From Allofournierella_A excrementavium (GTDB lineage: Bacteria > Bacillota > Clostridia > Oscillospirales > Ruminococcaceae), in NCBI GenBank assembly GCA_019120375.1, contig DWVE01000027.1, positions 124,001 to 188,000 of the forward strand: a stretch of DNA of 64,000 bases, in the 5' to 3' direction. The notes under the pieces were generated by a model. The model saw nothing but the letters and a program-made list of their open reading frames with translations. It was not told where the DNA came from and did not search any database. A program made the translations under genes and the position numbers. This document shows positions 48,829 through 58,028 of this stretch, piece after piece (position 1 is the stretch's first letter; every line of letters starts with the position of its first letter).

Positions 48829-50490
48829 GTGCAAAACGTGCTTTCAAAACATTTCAGGCGGCCGCCCCGCCCGGTGCTCATCGCCCTGGGTCTTGTGGCC
48901 GCTCTTGCCGCCGCCGTGGGCTTCATGTACTACTGGCGGGTGGTGTATTATCTCGACAACCGGGGCGTGCCCGCCCTTTTGCTCTACGGCGCGGCGGCGG
49001 TGTTCGTGCTGGCCGCGGCGCTGGCGGTCTGGGCCGGCTCAAAGCTGCGCAGCTTTGACGCAAAGGCCGCGCTGGCCATCGTGCTGTGCGGGGCGCTGTT
49101 CTGCTTTGCAGACCCGCCTTTGCAGGTGCCGGACGAGGCCGCCCACTTTCTGCGCAGCTATTCCTTGAGCCAGGGTCGCCTCACCTTCGACCATGACCGC
49201 CTTTATCCCGACGACGTGGCAAAGCTGGTGGAGAGTTTCCCCGGCGCGTGGGTGGCCGCCCACACCAGCCAGGGCCTCACCTACACCGAGGAGGGCGAGG
49301 AGCGCAGCTACACCACCGCGGGCTATGCCCTCAAGCAGCGGGGGGAGAACGGCCGGGTGGAGAGCATCGCCGACGGCTTCGCCGCCTATTTTGACGGCGA
49401 GCCCGCCGAAGAGGCGGTGGGCGAGCCCTATTTCTTCATGACCCTCTCCATGCTGCCCCAGGCGCTGGGCATCCTGGCGGCCCGCATCCTGGGCTTCAAG
49501 GCGCTGGGCTGCCTTTACGCCGCGCGGCTGGCGAATTTGGCGGCCTATGCGGCGCTGTGCTGGCTGGCGCTGAAGAATTGCCGGCGCTACAAGCCGGTGT
49601 TCACCGCCTTCATGCTGCTGCCCCTGAGCCTTTACATGGCCGCCTCGGTGAGCTATGACGCAACGCTGCTGGGCTTTTACTACCTGGTGGCCAGCTTCTA
49701 CTGCAAGGACGAAATTCTGGACAGGGACATCGCCGTGTTCATCGTGGCGTTTCTGATGATGAATCTGGCCAAGCCCTACATCAGCCTTTTGTGGGTGGTG
49801 CTGCCGCTGGTGCTGCCCCGCCCGGCCTGGAAGACCCGGGTCAAAAAGTGGCAGCTGGCGGTGGGCTGCCTTGTGGGCGGCCTTGCCCTGGGCAAGCTGT
49901 TCGACTGGTACGGCACCGCCTTCCGCTTCAACTACCCCTATGTGGGCCGCCAGATCGAGGGCGCGGCGGAGGTGCCCCAGCTGCTGGGCATCCTGGCCAA
50001 TCCCTTCCGCTACGCGGCGGTGCTGCTGGGCACCTTCTATGAAAACGACTTCTTCCTGGGCCAGCTGGGCGTGTTTGGCGCGCTGGACCTGGAAGTGCCC
50101 TTCATCAGCCTCGTCAGCCCGCTGGTGCTGCTCTTCGCGGCGGCGCTCTCGGTGCACGAGAAGAGCAGCCTCAAGCCCATGCCCGCCTTTGGCCTGGGGG
50201 CGCTCAGCGTCGTCTACATGGCCGGCGCCGCCACCGCCATGTACATCACCAGCACCCCGGTGGGCATGATCCGCATCATCGGGCTGCAGGCGCGGTATTT
50301 CCTGCCCGCCTTTTTGATGCTCTTCGTGCTGGCGGCGGCCCTTTTGAGCCATGTGCTGGAGCCCCGCCTCGCCTCGGGGCAGGCGAAAGCCCAGCGGGTG
50401 GCGCTGGGGGTCTCGGCGGCGTTCGGGGCCTTTGGAGCTGTGCTCTTGTTCCAGCACTACTTCATCGGCCCGGTGTACGTCATCAGCTGA
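48829..50490 (+). CDS. DUF2142 family membrane protein
   Basis: 553-aa polytopic membrane protein with about 12 helices. The extracytoplasmic DPPLQVPDEAAHFLRSYSLSQG (about residue 95) is the DUF2142 signature, with an acidic pair after the first helices as in GT-C glycosyltransferases that use polyprenyl-phosphate sugars. Probable role in surface-glycan assembly outside the membrane (inference). GTG start. Located between legB and the first copy of the two-gene membrane module. Confidence 0.82.
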   Translation: MQNVLSKHFRRPPRPVLIALGLVAALAAAVGFMYYWRVVYYLDNRGVPALLLYGAAAVFVLAAALAVWAGSKLRSFDAKAALAIVLCGALFCFADPPLQVPDEAAHFLRSYSLSQGRLTFDHDRLYPDDVAKLVESFPGAWVAAHTSQGLTYTEEGEERSYTTAGYALKQRGENGRVESIADGFAAYFDGEPAEEAVGEPYFFMTLSMLPQALGILAARILGFKALGCLYAARLANLAAYAALCWLALKNCRRYKPVFTAFMLLPLSLYMAASVSYDATLLGFYYLVASFYCKDEILDRDIAVFIVAFLMMNLAKPYISLLWVVLPLVLPRPAWKTRVKKWQLAVGCLVGGLALGKLFDWYGTAFRFNYPYVGRQIEGAAEVPQLLGILANPFRYAAVLLGTFYENDFFLGQLGVFGALDLEVPFISLVSPLVLLFAAALSVHEKSSLKPMPAFGLGALSVVYMAGAATAMYITSTPVGMIRIIGLQARYFLPAFLMLFVLAAALLSHVLEPRLASGQAKAQRVALGVSAAFGAFGAVLLFQHYFIGPVYVIS

Positions 50491-50517
50491 AAACCAAAAC
50501 GAAAGGGGGCGGCGCGC

Positions 50518-52530
50518 TTGCCGCTGCTCAGTGGGATACTGGCGCTTTTGGCCATCAGCCTTTACAGCGCCGTGCTGGCCCGCCGCTTCAAGCTGGACGC
50601 GGGCCTGCTGGCTCTGCCGGTGATCGCCGGCGGGGCCGTCTGGCTGTGCCTTTGGGGCATGGCCGGGCTGCTCAAGGCGGGCGGCTGGGCCTTTTATCTG
50701 GCCGCCGCGGCGCTGGCGGCGTGGCTCCTCTTCAAAAAGGAACTTGCCGAAACGCTCAAAGAGCTCCTCACCCCCGGCTTCATGGTGTTCCTTGCGGCGG
50801 CGGCCCTTTTCCTGGCCGTGTTCGCCGTCACCCAGCCCATGTTCACCCAGACCGACGAGTTCAGCCTTTGGGGCTCGGCGGCAAAGCTGACCAAGCTCCA
50901 CGACATGCTGCACCCCGGCGCGCCGGGCAACCTTCTGGCCCGCACCGCCACTCCGGCGCTGATGCTGGTGAGCTATCTCTTCCAGTTCTTCGGCGAGGGC
51001 TTCTCCGAGTGGTCGGCCTATTTCGCGCTGGACACGCTGTTGGCCGCCGCCGTGGCCGCCGTGGCCAGTCTGCCCCGCCGCTCCAAAGCGGGGGCGGCGG
51101 TGGTGGCCGCCTGCGGCTTTCTGGTGCCGTACTTTTTCAGCGCGCCGAGCCTCGGCGGCATCTCCAACGTCTATCTCTCCTTCATGGGCGATCTGCCCCT
51201 GGGCTTTGTGTTCGGGGCGGCGGTGTGCGTCTATTTCTCCCTGCGTGAGCGGCCCGCCGCGGCCCTCGCTCTTACGGCCCTTCTGGCGGCCTTTCTGGTG
51301 CTCACCAAGGACGTGGGCCTTGCCTACGGGTGCATCGTGGTGGGCCTCGTCTGCGCTGACCGGCTCTTCTGCGGGCCGAAGCGCAAAGCCCCCCGCCGCC
51401 TGAAAGACGCCTTGCTGGCTCTGCTCACCATCCTGCCCGGCGGCATTGCCTACCTCGGCTGGAGCCGCTATGTGGCGGCGGTGACGGGCCTTGGCAAGAC
51501 CACCGTGGGCAGCGAGATCCACGAGGTCACCCAGGGGCAGGCCATGGCCGAGGGCGTGGCCCAGCTGCTGGGCTTTATGGAGCCCACCGAAAAGTTTGCC
51601 CAGGTGCGGGACGCGATGTTCGCCAGCCCCTTCACCATCCCGGTGTGCCTTCTGGGCGGCGGCGCGCTGGCCCTGGCCCTCATCTGGCTGGTGCTGGCCG
51701 CGGCGGCGCTGGCCGCGCCGAAGGGCGAACGCCTGCGCCCGGTGTGCCTGGGCGTGTTCGGCACCCTGGCGCTGGGGGCCTTCCTCATCTTCCACCTGTT
51801 CCTCTATGTCTACAACTTCCGCGAGACCGACGCGGCCAATCTTCAGGACTACATCCGCTACATCGGCCCCTATTACATGGGCTTTTTCCTGATGGCGCTG
51901 GGCCTTCTGGCCCGGTACGCCGCCGCCGAAAGCCGGGCGGCAAAGCTGGCGGGCGCGGTGCCCGCCGGGGTGCTGCTGGGCTTCTGCGCGCTCATCGTCT
52001 GGCGGGGCATGCCCACCGCCGGCTTCTGGAACTATCCTCACTCGGTGTACTCCGTGCGCCAGGATGTGAAACAGCGGGCGGAGACGGTGAACGGCCTGCT
52101 GGACTGGGATGACACGGTGCTGCTTATCAGCCAGGGCGACACCGCCATCCGCTGGAACTACTACGGCTTTGAGCTGAACGCCACCCTTGCCCGGGGCTTC
52201 GGCGGCTTCGGCTACGGCCACGAGGGCGACTACAACTGGGACACCACCCACATGAACCTCGTCTCGCCCGAGGCGGCGGGGGAGGGCGTGCCGGAGGTTT
52301 ACAGCTACCAGACGGTGGCGGATGCCGACGATTTGCGGCTGTTCCTGCTGGACAAAAAATACACCCACGTGCTGGTGGACGCCAGCGATGATTACATTGC
52401 CGACGTGATCGGCCCCGCCTTCGGCTGCGAGGGCCTGCCGGACGACAAGCCCGACGAGCCGGTGCTGCTGGCCATCGAGTACGACGGTGACACCGTGCGC
52501 TGGACCCGGGTGGAAGGAGGCGCGGCATGA
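50518..52530 (+). CDS. GT-C-like polytopic membrane protein, module copy 1 (large subunit)
   Basis: 670 aa, about 13 helices and a C-terminal outside domain of roughly 170 residues. After the first helices lies MFTQTDEFSLWGSAAKLTKLH (about residue 108), with an Asp-Glu pair as in GT-C enzymes. The outside domain has LLISQGDTAIRWNYYGFEL and ends with a VDASDDYIADVIG block. Both blocks recur in the large proteins at 54353 and 58029 (DEYSFWGTAAKLT, DEFSFWGTAAKIV; RQGDEGFSW, SQGDDGSRW), so the three are paralogues. I know no family name for them. TTG start. Overlaps its small partner by 4 bases. Confidence 0.75.
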   Translation: MPLLSGILALLAISLYSAVLARRFKLDAGLLALPVIAGGAVWLCLWGMAGLLKAGGWAFYLAAAALAAWLLFKKELAETLKELLTPGFMVFLAAAALFLAVFAVTQPMFTQTDEFSLWGSAAKLTKLHDMLHPGAPGNLLARTATPALMLVSYLFQFFGEGFSEWSAYFALDTLLAAAVAAVASLPRRSKAGAAVVAACGFLVPYFFSAPSLGGISNVYLSFMGDLPLGFVFGAAVCVYFSLRERPAAALALTALLAAFLVLTKDVGLAYGCIVVGLVCADRLFCGPKRKAPRRLKDALLALLTILPGGIAYLGWSRYVAAVTGLGKTTVGSEIHEVTQGQAMAEGVAQLLGFMEPTEKFAQVRDAMFASPFTIPVCLLGGGALALALIWLVLAAAALAAPKGERLRPVCLGVFGTLALGAFLIFHLFLYVYNFRETDAANLQDYIRYIGPYYMGFFLMALGLLARYAAAESRAAKLAGAVPAGVLLGFCALIVWRGMPTAGFWNYPHSVYSVRQDVKQRAETVNGLLDWDDTVLLISQGDTAIRWNYYGFELNATLARGFGGFGYGHEGDYNWDTTHMNLVSPEAAGEGVPEVYSYQTVADADDLRLFLLDKKYTHVLVDASDDYIADVIGPAFGCEGLPDDKPDEPVLLAIEYDGDTVRWTRVEGGAA

Positions 52531-53147
52531 AAAAATTACGACCGCTCCTCATCGCCTGGGCCGCGGGGCTGGCCCTCTGGCTTTTGCTGGGGTGCGTGAG
52601 CCTTGCCAAAACCGCCTGGTACGCCGGGCAGGGGCTGGCCGCCACCCAAAGCCTTACCGCCGCGGACTTCACCCCGGTGGGCATCCAGCCCTACGACGCG
52701 GGGGAGGAGGGCCCGTGGTACATCTCCACCGACGGCGACCCCCAGCTTTTGTGGCAGGGCGAAGCCTATCTTGACACTGTGTGGCTCTTTGTGGAGCACG
52801 AAAGCCCGCCCCAGGCGGTGATGCTCTACTGGAAAACGCCGGGCCAGACAGACTTCTCTCCCCGCCAGTCGGTCTACGGGGTCCAGACCGCCCCCGGCGC
52901 CTACTCCTTCGACCTGGGCGGCGTGAAGGTGAGCGAGGTGCGCATCGACCCGGACAGCCAGGGCGGCGTGGTCACCCGGCTGGACGGCGTTGTGTTTGAC
53001 CCGGACCTCTCCCCGCTGGCGGCCTTCCTGCCCGGCGCGGGCGAAGGGATGCTTCTGCTGTTCGTGCCCCCGCTGGCGCTGGCGGTGTTCTGCCAGCTGC
53101 GCCGGGCGCTGGACGCTCTTTTGAAAAAAGACGATCAATCCAACTAA
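52527..53147 (+). CDS. Membrane-anchored partner protein, module copy 1 (small subunit)
   Basis: 206 aa: one N-terminal helix (LLIAWAAGLALWLLLGCVSLA), an outside beta-rich domain of about 130 residues, and one C-terminal helix (GMLLLFVPPLALAVFCQL). The outside domain has a STDGDPQLLW motif; equivalents STTGDAQLLL and TTGADPQFHLEL occur in the other two small proteins. ATGA overlap with the large-subunit gene implies the two act together. Not recognised as a named family; glycan binding or presentation is a guess from fold and context. Confidence 0.72.
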   Translation: MKKLRPLLIAWAAGLALWLLLGCVSLAKTAWYAGQGLAATQSLTAADFTPVGIQPYDAGEEGPWYISTDGDPQLLWQGEAYLDTVWLFVEHESPPQAVMLYWKTPGQTDFSPRQSVYGVQTAPGAYSFDLGGVKVSEVRIDPDSQGGVVTRLDGVVFDPDLSPLAAFLPGAGEGMLLLFVPPLALAVFCQLRRALDALLKKDDQSN

Positions 53148-53163
53148 AAGCGAGGTCATAACA

Positions 53164-54321
53164 ATGAGTGAGTTCATTCCCCTTTCGGTGCCCAATTTCT
53201 GCGGCAACGAGCGCAAATATGTGGACGAGGCGCTGGAGGGCGCGTGGGTGTCCACCAGCGGCGCCAAGGTGGGCGAGATGGAAGAGTGCATCGCGAAGTA
53301 TGTGGGCATGCCCCAGGCGGTGTGCTGCGCTTCCGGCTCCGCCGCCCTGCATCTGGCGGCGCTGACGGCGGGCGTGAAGCCGGGCGACGAGGTGATCGTG
53401 CCCGCGCTGACCTTCATCGCCTCCGTGAACCCCACCACCCGGTACGTGGGCGCTCAGCCGGTGTTCTTCGGCTGCGACGAGACTGCCACCATGGACCCGG
53501 ACGCTGTGGAGGACTTCTGCGCGAACCAGTGCGAGCTGAAGGCGGACGGCCTTTACAACAAGCGCACCGGGGCCAGGGTCTCGGCGCTGGTGCTGGTGCA
53601 CGTGTTCGGCAACATGGCGGACATGCCCCGCTTTTTGCGCATCGCGAAGGACTATAAGCTCACCCTCATCGAGGACGCGGCCGAGGCCCTGGGCACCAAG
53701 TACACCGAAGGGGAGCTTGCGGGCAAGTTCGCCGGCACCATGGGCGACGTGGGCGCCTACAGCTTCAACGGCAACAAGATCATCACCACCGGCACCGGCG
53801 GCACCCTGGTCTCCAACCACCCGGAGTGGACCGAGCGGGCAAAGCATCTGTCCACCCAGGCCAAGACCGACCTTTTGCAGTTCAAGCACGACGAGGTGGG
53901 CTACAACTACCGCATGACCAACATCGACGCCTGCCTGGGCCTTGCCCAGATGGAGCTGCTGGAGGGTTTCATTGAGCACAAGACCGCCCGCTACGAGCAG
54001 TACAAGGCCGCGCTGGACGGCGTGAAGGGCTTTTCCATGCTGCCCTTCCGGGAGGGCACCCGCTCGAACCACTGGTTCTACAGCCTGCTGCTGCCCGACC
54101 GCCTGGAGCGGGACGACGTGATCGCCCGCCTGCAGGCCCAGGGCATCCAGACCCGCCCGGTCTGGTCCCTCATCAACGAGCAGTGCGACTATGGCTCCTG
54201 CGAGACCCACGCCATGGACGTCGCCCGGGAGTACCGCCGCCGCATCGTGAACATCCCCTGCTCCACTGATCTCACCGAGGCCCAGTGCGCCCGGGTGATC
54301 GAGGCCGTTCTGGCCCTGTAA
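53164..54321 (+). CDS. legC: PLP-dependent sugar aminotransferase, LegC-like
   Basis: 385 aa, DegT/DnrJ/EryC1 family. PLP Lys205 in SFNGNKIITTGTGG, the cofactor Asp in LIEDAAEALGTKY and the usual IPLSVPNFCGNERKYVDEAL start. It aminates the C4 keto group of the LegB product on the way to legionaminic acid. Contains Cys-rich ends (CCASGSAALH). Separated from the first membrane module by 16 bases and from the second by 31, so it is embedded in the polycistron. Confidence 0.9.
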   Translation: MSEFIPLSVPNFCGNERKYVDEALEGAWVSTSGAKVGEMEECIAKYVGMPQAVCCASGSAALHLAALTAGVKPGDEVIVPALTFIASVNPTTRYVGAQPVFFGCDETATMDPDAVEDFCANQCELKADGLYNKRTGARVSALVLVHVFGNMADMPRFLRIAKDYKLTLIEDAAEALGTKYTEGELAGKFAGTMGDVGAYSFNGNKIITTGTGGTLVSNHPEWTERAKHLSTQAKTDLLQFKHDEVGYNYRMTNIDACLGLAQMELLEGFIEHKTARYEQYKAALDGVKGFSMLPFREGTRSNHWFYSLLLPDRLERDDVIARLQAQGIQTRPVWSLINEQCDYGSCETHAMDVAREYRRRIVNIPCSTDLTEAQCARVIEAVLAL

Positions 54322-54352
54322 GCAAACCACAAAACAGAAGGGAGGGCCTGCC

Positions 54353-56347
54353 GTGGCCTGGGGCGAACTGTTCGGCCTGCTGGTGATGCTGGCGGCCCTC
54401 TTCGGCATGAGCGCGGTGCTCGCCCGCCGCGCCGGCGTGGGAAGCGCCGCCGCGCCGCTGGCGGCGCTGGCCCTGGCGGAACTGGTGCTGCTGGCATCGG
54501 GGCTCCTGGGCGTTCTGCGCCCGGCGGGCCTTGCGCTGGCGGTGCTGGGCCTTTTGGGCGGCGGCCTTGAGGCCGCGCTGGCAAAGAAAAAAGGCGCGGC
54601 CTGCCCCTTTGCGGCGGCGCTGGCAAACCCCGCCGCAAAGCTGTTCTGGGCTGCGGCGCTGGCGCTGGCCGTGGGCCTTTGGCTGCTGCGGCCGGAGTTC
54701 CTCAACTTTGACGAATACTCCTTCTGGGGCACCGCCGCGAAGCTCACCTGCGAAAACGACGCCCTTTACACCGTCTGCGACACCGGCCTGCCCTGGCAGA
54801 TGACCGAGCTGGCCGCCCTGCCGCTGGCAAGCTATTTCTTCCAGTTGTTCGGCGCGTTTGCGCCCTGGCGGGCCATCTTCGCCGCCGACCTGCTGATGCT
54901 GGCGGCGGTGGCTGCCGCCGCGGGCTGCGCAAAGCGCGCCCGGCTGGCCTGCCCGCTCTTTCTGGCGGGCCTGGGCCTGCCCACGCTGGTCACGGTGGCG
55001 GGCCACACCGCCCTTTTGAACACCGCGTGGCTGGAGTTTTTGGGCGATCTGCCCGCCGGCATGCTCTTCGGCGGGGCCGCGGCCTTCTGGCTGGCGGTGA
55101 GAGACGAGGGCCCCGCGGCCCGGTGGCTCACCCTGCCGGTGCTGATGCTGGCGGCGAACGTGAAAAGCAATACCTTTGTGCTGGGCCTTGCCGCGGCGGG
55201 CCTTGTGGCGCTGGACGCGGTGCTGTTTGCCCCCGGAGGAAAGCGGGGGGCAAAACACCTTGCCGCCCGGCTGGGCTTCGGTGCGGCCTGCCTTGCCGCC
55301 CCCACCGCCCAGTACCTTCTCTGGAACAACTACATCGCGGGCCTTGTGCGGCAGAATGCCGCCGCCGGCGGCATGGGCGACACCGCCTCCGCCAGCCTGC
55401 CCGCGGTGGTGATCAATGGCGTCAAGCTGCTGCTGGGCCTGCCGGTGGAAAGCTACTTTGAGGCCCGCAGCGACCTCTTCTGGCAGTACGGCAGCGCCAT
55501 GACCGACGCGTTCTGGCACCGCAAGGTGTCGGTGTTCGGCACCGGCGCGGCGGTGGCGGCGCTGACGCTGGCGGTGTTTTTGGCCGCCGTGCTGCTGGCG
55601 GCGGACAAACGGGCGCGGCTGCGGGCCGCCCTCTTCGCTGCGGGCAGTAGCGTGTGCTTTGCCGGTTACTGGCTGATGCTCTGGCTGAGCTACGCCTTCC
55701 TATTAAAAGACTCCACCCCGGAGAGCCTCGCCAGCTATCCCCGGTATTTTGCTTCTTATTACACCGGCTGGCTGCTGCTGGCGCTGGCGGTGCTGGCGGT
55801 CAGCTGCGCCGCTGCAAAGCGCCCGGTGTTTGGCCGGGCGGCGGCGCTGGCCGCGGGCACGGTGTTCGCGGCGGCGCTGGCGGTGGGCACCGAGCCCCAG
55901 TTCACCCTGCTGGGTGTGGGCGGCGGCGAGTACGCCTCGGTGCGGCAGGAGCTGGCGGTGGCAAAGGCCGCGAAAGAGGCCATCGAACCGGGCAAAAAAG
56001 TGTTCCTCATCCGCCAGGGGGACGAAGGCTTTTCCTGGTTTTTGTTCAATCAGCAGCTGTGCCCCGCCCTTGTCTATGGCGAGGGCGGCGCTACCTACGG
56101 CGAACCGGCGCTGGTGGAGGGCATGGCCTACGGCGCGCCCTACACAAAAGAGGAGTTTGCCGCCCTGCTGGAAAAGGAGCAGGTGGACCTGCTGCTGGTG
56201 AGCCGGGTGGACGACATTTTTGAAGAGAGCTACGCCGACCTCTTCACCGACGGGCTGGCCGCCGCGAAGGCGGGCCCCGCCCTCTATGAAAAGGGCGAAG
56301 CGGGCTGGACGCCCGCCGCGTCCCTTGCCGGGGAGGTGACGGGATGA
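54353..56347 (+). CDS. GT-C-like polytopic membrane protein, module copy 2 (large subunit)
   Basis: 664 aa, same architecture as copy 1: about 13 helices, LNFDEYSFWGTAAKLTCEN (about residue 120) and a C-terminal outside domain with FLIRQGDEGFSWFLFNQQL and RVDDIFEESYADLF. The large subunits are clearly related but diverged over most of their length, so the copies are old or specialised rather than a fresh duplication. GTG start with AAGGGAGGG upstream. Ends in a 4-base overlap with the small partner. Confidence 0.75.
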   Translation: MAWGELFGLLVMLAALFGMSAVLARRAGVGSAAAPLAALALAELVLLASGLLGVLRPAGLALAVLGLLGGGLEAALAKKKGAACPFAAALANPAAKLFWAAALALAVGLWLLRPEFLNFDEYSFWGTAAKLTCENDALYTVCDTGLPWQMTELAALPLASYFFQLFGAFAPWRAIFAADLLMLAAVAAAAGCAKRARLACPLFLAGLGLPTLVTVAGHTALLNTAWLEFLGDLPAGMLFGGAAAFWLAVRDEGPAARWLTLPVLMLAANVKSNTFVLGLAAAGLVALDAVLFAPGGKRGAKHLAARLGFGAACLAAPTAQYLLWNNYIAGLVRQNAAAGGMGDTASASLPAVVINGVKLLLGLPVESYFEARSDLFWQYGSAMTDAFWHRKVSVFGTGAAVAALTLAVFLAAVLLAADKRARLRAALFAAGSSVCFAGYWLMLWLSYAFLLKDSTPESLASYPRYFASYYTGWLLLALAVLAVSCAAAKRPVFGRAAALAAGTVFAAALAVGTEPQFTLLGVGGGEYASVRQELAVAKAAKEAIEPGKKVFLIRQGDEGFSWFLFNQQLCPALVYGEGGATYGEPALVEGMAYGAPYTKEEFAALLEKEQVDLLLVSRVDDIFEESYADLFTDGLAAAKAGPALYEKGEAGWTPAASLAGEVTG

Positions 56348-56961
56348 AGCGGCTGAAAAAACTTTGGGCGGCGGCGCGCCGCCGGCCCTTCCGGGCGCTT
56401 TACGCCCTGGGGGCCTGCCTGCTGGCACTGGCCCTCGTGGGCAATTTCGCCCTGGACCAGCTGCTCTATGCCGCCGGCCTTTTGAAAGAAAAGACCGTCA
56501 CGCTGGAAAACACCGGGCAGTACACCCTCGTGAACATGGAAAACAACGGCGGCGTGCTCACCAGCACCACCGGCGACGCCCAGCTGCTGCTGAATCCCGG
56601 CACGCTGGTGCGGCGGCTGCGCCTTGTGGCGCGGTACGAGGGGGAGGCCTCCGCCGAAAAGGACCTTTATTATCACCTGCCGGGCTTTGGCTACACCTCC
56701 CGCCTGCGGGTGTGGCCCACGGCGCAGCCGGACGGCAGCTGGCTCTACACCCTGCCCCGGTTCGCCGGGCAGGGGCTGCGGCTGGACCTGGCGGACACCG
56801 CCGGCGTGGCGGTGGAACTCACCGCCATCGTGCTCAACGAGCGGCAGCCCTGGCAGGAATACTTCATCCCGTCGGCATGGCAGCTGTTCTGGCTGGCGGT
56901 GCTGCCCGGCCTTGCCGGGTGCGCGCTGACGCTGAAACGGGAAAAGGGGGAAGACGATTGA
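56344..56961 (+). CDS. Membrane-anchored partner protein, module copy 2 (small subunit)
   Basis: 205 aa: N-terminal helix (LYALGACLLALALVGNFAL), outside beta-rich domain with LTSTTGDAQLLLNPG and SRLRVWPTAQPDG, then a C-terminal helix (WQLFWLAVLPGLAGCAL). Same layout as copies 1 and 3. Overlaps the large-subunit gene by 4 bases upstream and shares its TGA with the TTG start of the PtmE-like gene downstream (TTGA), so a run of three genes is translationally coupled. Confidence 0.72.
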   Translation: MKRLKKLWAAARRRPFRALYALGACLLALALVGNFALDQLLYAAGLLKEKTVTLENTGQYTLVNMENNGGVLTSTTGDAQLLLNPGTLVRRLRLVARYEGEASAEKDLYYHLPGFGYTSRLRVWPTAQPDGSWLYTLPRFAGQGLRLDLADTAGVAVELTAIVLNERQPWQEYFIPSAWQLFWLAVLPGLAGCALTLKREKGEDD

Positions 56962-58007
56962 AACTGGAAGAACTGTTCATCCGGGAGGACGCCACCATCC
57001 TGGAGACCATGAAGCAGCTGGACGAGACCGGCCAGCGCATCCTCTTCATCGCGCCGGAGGGCAGGCTGCAAGCGGTGCTCACCGACGGCGACCTGCGCAA
57101 GTTCCTTTTGCGGGGCGGCAAGCTGGAGGACCCGGTGCGCCTTGCGGCGAACTACAGCCCCAAGAGCCTGCCGCTGGAAGAGCGGGGGCGGGCCAAGTCC
57201 ATGCTGGAGCGGTATTCCATCGACGCGCTGCCCCTTCTGGACCGGGACGGCAAGGTGGCGGACGTGGTGTTCGCCACCGGCCTTGACGTGGACAACCGCA
57301 AGCAGGCGAACATCCCGGTGGTGGTGATGGCGGGCGGCCTTGGCACCCGGCTTTACCCTTACACGAAGATCCTGCCCAAGCCCCTGATCCCGGTGGGGGA
57401 GAAACCCATCTGCGAGCTCATCCTGGAGCGCTTCTCTGATTTCGGTTGCCGCCGCATGCTTTTGGTGGTAAACTACAAAAAGAATATGATAAAGTCCTAC
57501 TTCAACGACCTGGAGGACCTGCGCTATCAGGTGGAGTATGTGGACGAGACGGAGTTTCTGGGCACCGGCGGCGGCCTGAGCCTGCTCAAGGGCAAGCTGG
57601 ACAGCACCTTCTTCTTCTCCAACTGCGACACCCTTCTGGACGTGGACTACGGCGACGTGTATCAGTACCACAAAAAGCACGGCAACCTCATCACCATGAT
57701 CTGCGCCTACAAGCACTACACCGTGCCCTACGGCGTGGTGGAGATGGGGGAGAACGGCGCCATTGCCGCCATGCGGGAAAAGCCGGAGCTGAACTTCCTC
57801 ACCAACACCGGCGTTTATGTTGTGGAGCCCCAGGTGGTGGAGGAGATGGAGGAAGGCCGCAAGGTGGGCTTCCCCGATGTGATCGACGAATACCGCCAAA
57901 AGGGCCTGCCGGTGGGGGTGTATCCCATCAACGAGTCCGCCTGGATGGACATGGGCCAGATGGAAGAACTGGAAAAGATGCGCCGCCGCCTGGAACAGCA
58001 GGCCTGA
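56958..58007 (+). CDS. ptmE: CBS-domain nucleotidyltransferase, PtmE-like
   Basis: 349 aa. N-terminal pair of CBS motifs (residues about 8-115: ILETMKQLDETGQRILFIAPEGRLQAVLTDGDLRKFL...IDALPLLDRDGKVADVVF) fused to a sugar-1-phosphate nucleotidyltransferase (VVMAGGLGTRLYPYTKILPKPLIPVG from about 121). This two-part layout is that of PtmE, the glucosamine-1-P guanylyltransferase that makes the GDP-sugar for legionaminic acid. TTG start at 56958 behind AAAAGGGGG, overlapping the previous stop. Alternative: another GDP/CDP-sugar synthase. Confidence 0.85.
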   Translation: MKLEELFIREDATILETMKQLDETGQRILFIAPEGRLQAVLTDGDLRKFLLRGGKLEDPVRLAANYSPKSLPLEERGRAKSMLERYSIDALPLLDRDGKVADVVFATGLDVDNRKQANIPVVVMAGGLGTRLYPYTKILPKPLIPVGEKPICELILERFSDFGCRRMLLVVNYKKNMIKSYFNDLEDLRYQVEYVDETEFLGTGGGLSLLKGKLDSTFFFSNCDTLLDVDYGDVYQYHKKHGNLITMICAYKHYTVPYGVVEMGENGAIAAMREKPELNFLTNTGVYVVEPQVVEEMEEGRKVGFPDVIDEYRQKGLPVGVYPINESAWMDMGQMEELEKMRRRLEQQA

Positions 58008-58028
58008 CGCGCGCGGGGAGCTTTGCGT

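Noticed and set aside
49039..52368. 1109-codon open frame on the minus strand across the DUF2142 and first module genes, and a similar 1086-codon frame at 56745-60005
   Set aside because: Translations are rich in His, Gly, Gln, Arg and Ala with no domain, and they lie antisense to well-supported genes; they result from high third-position GC of the plus-strand genes.
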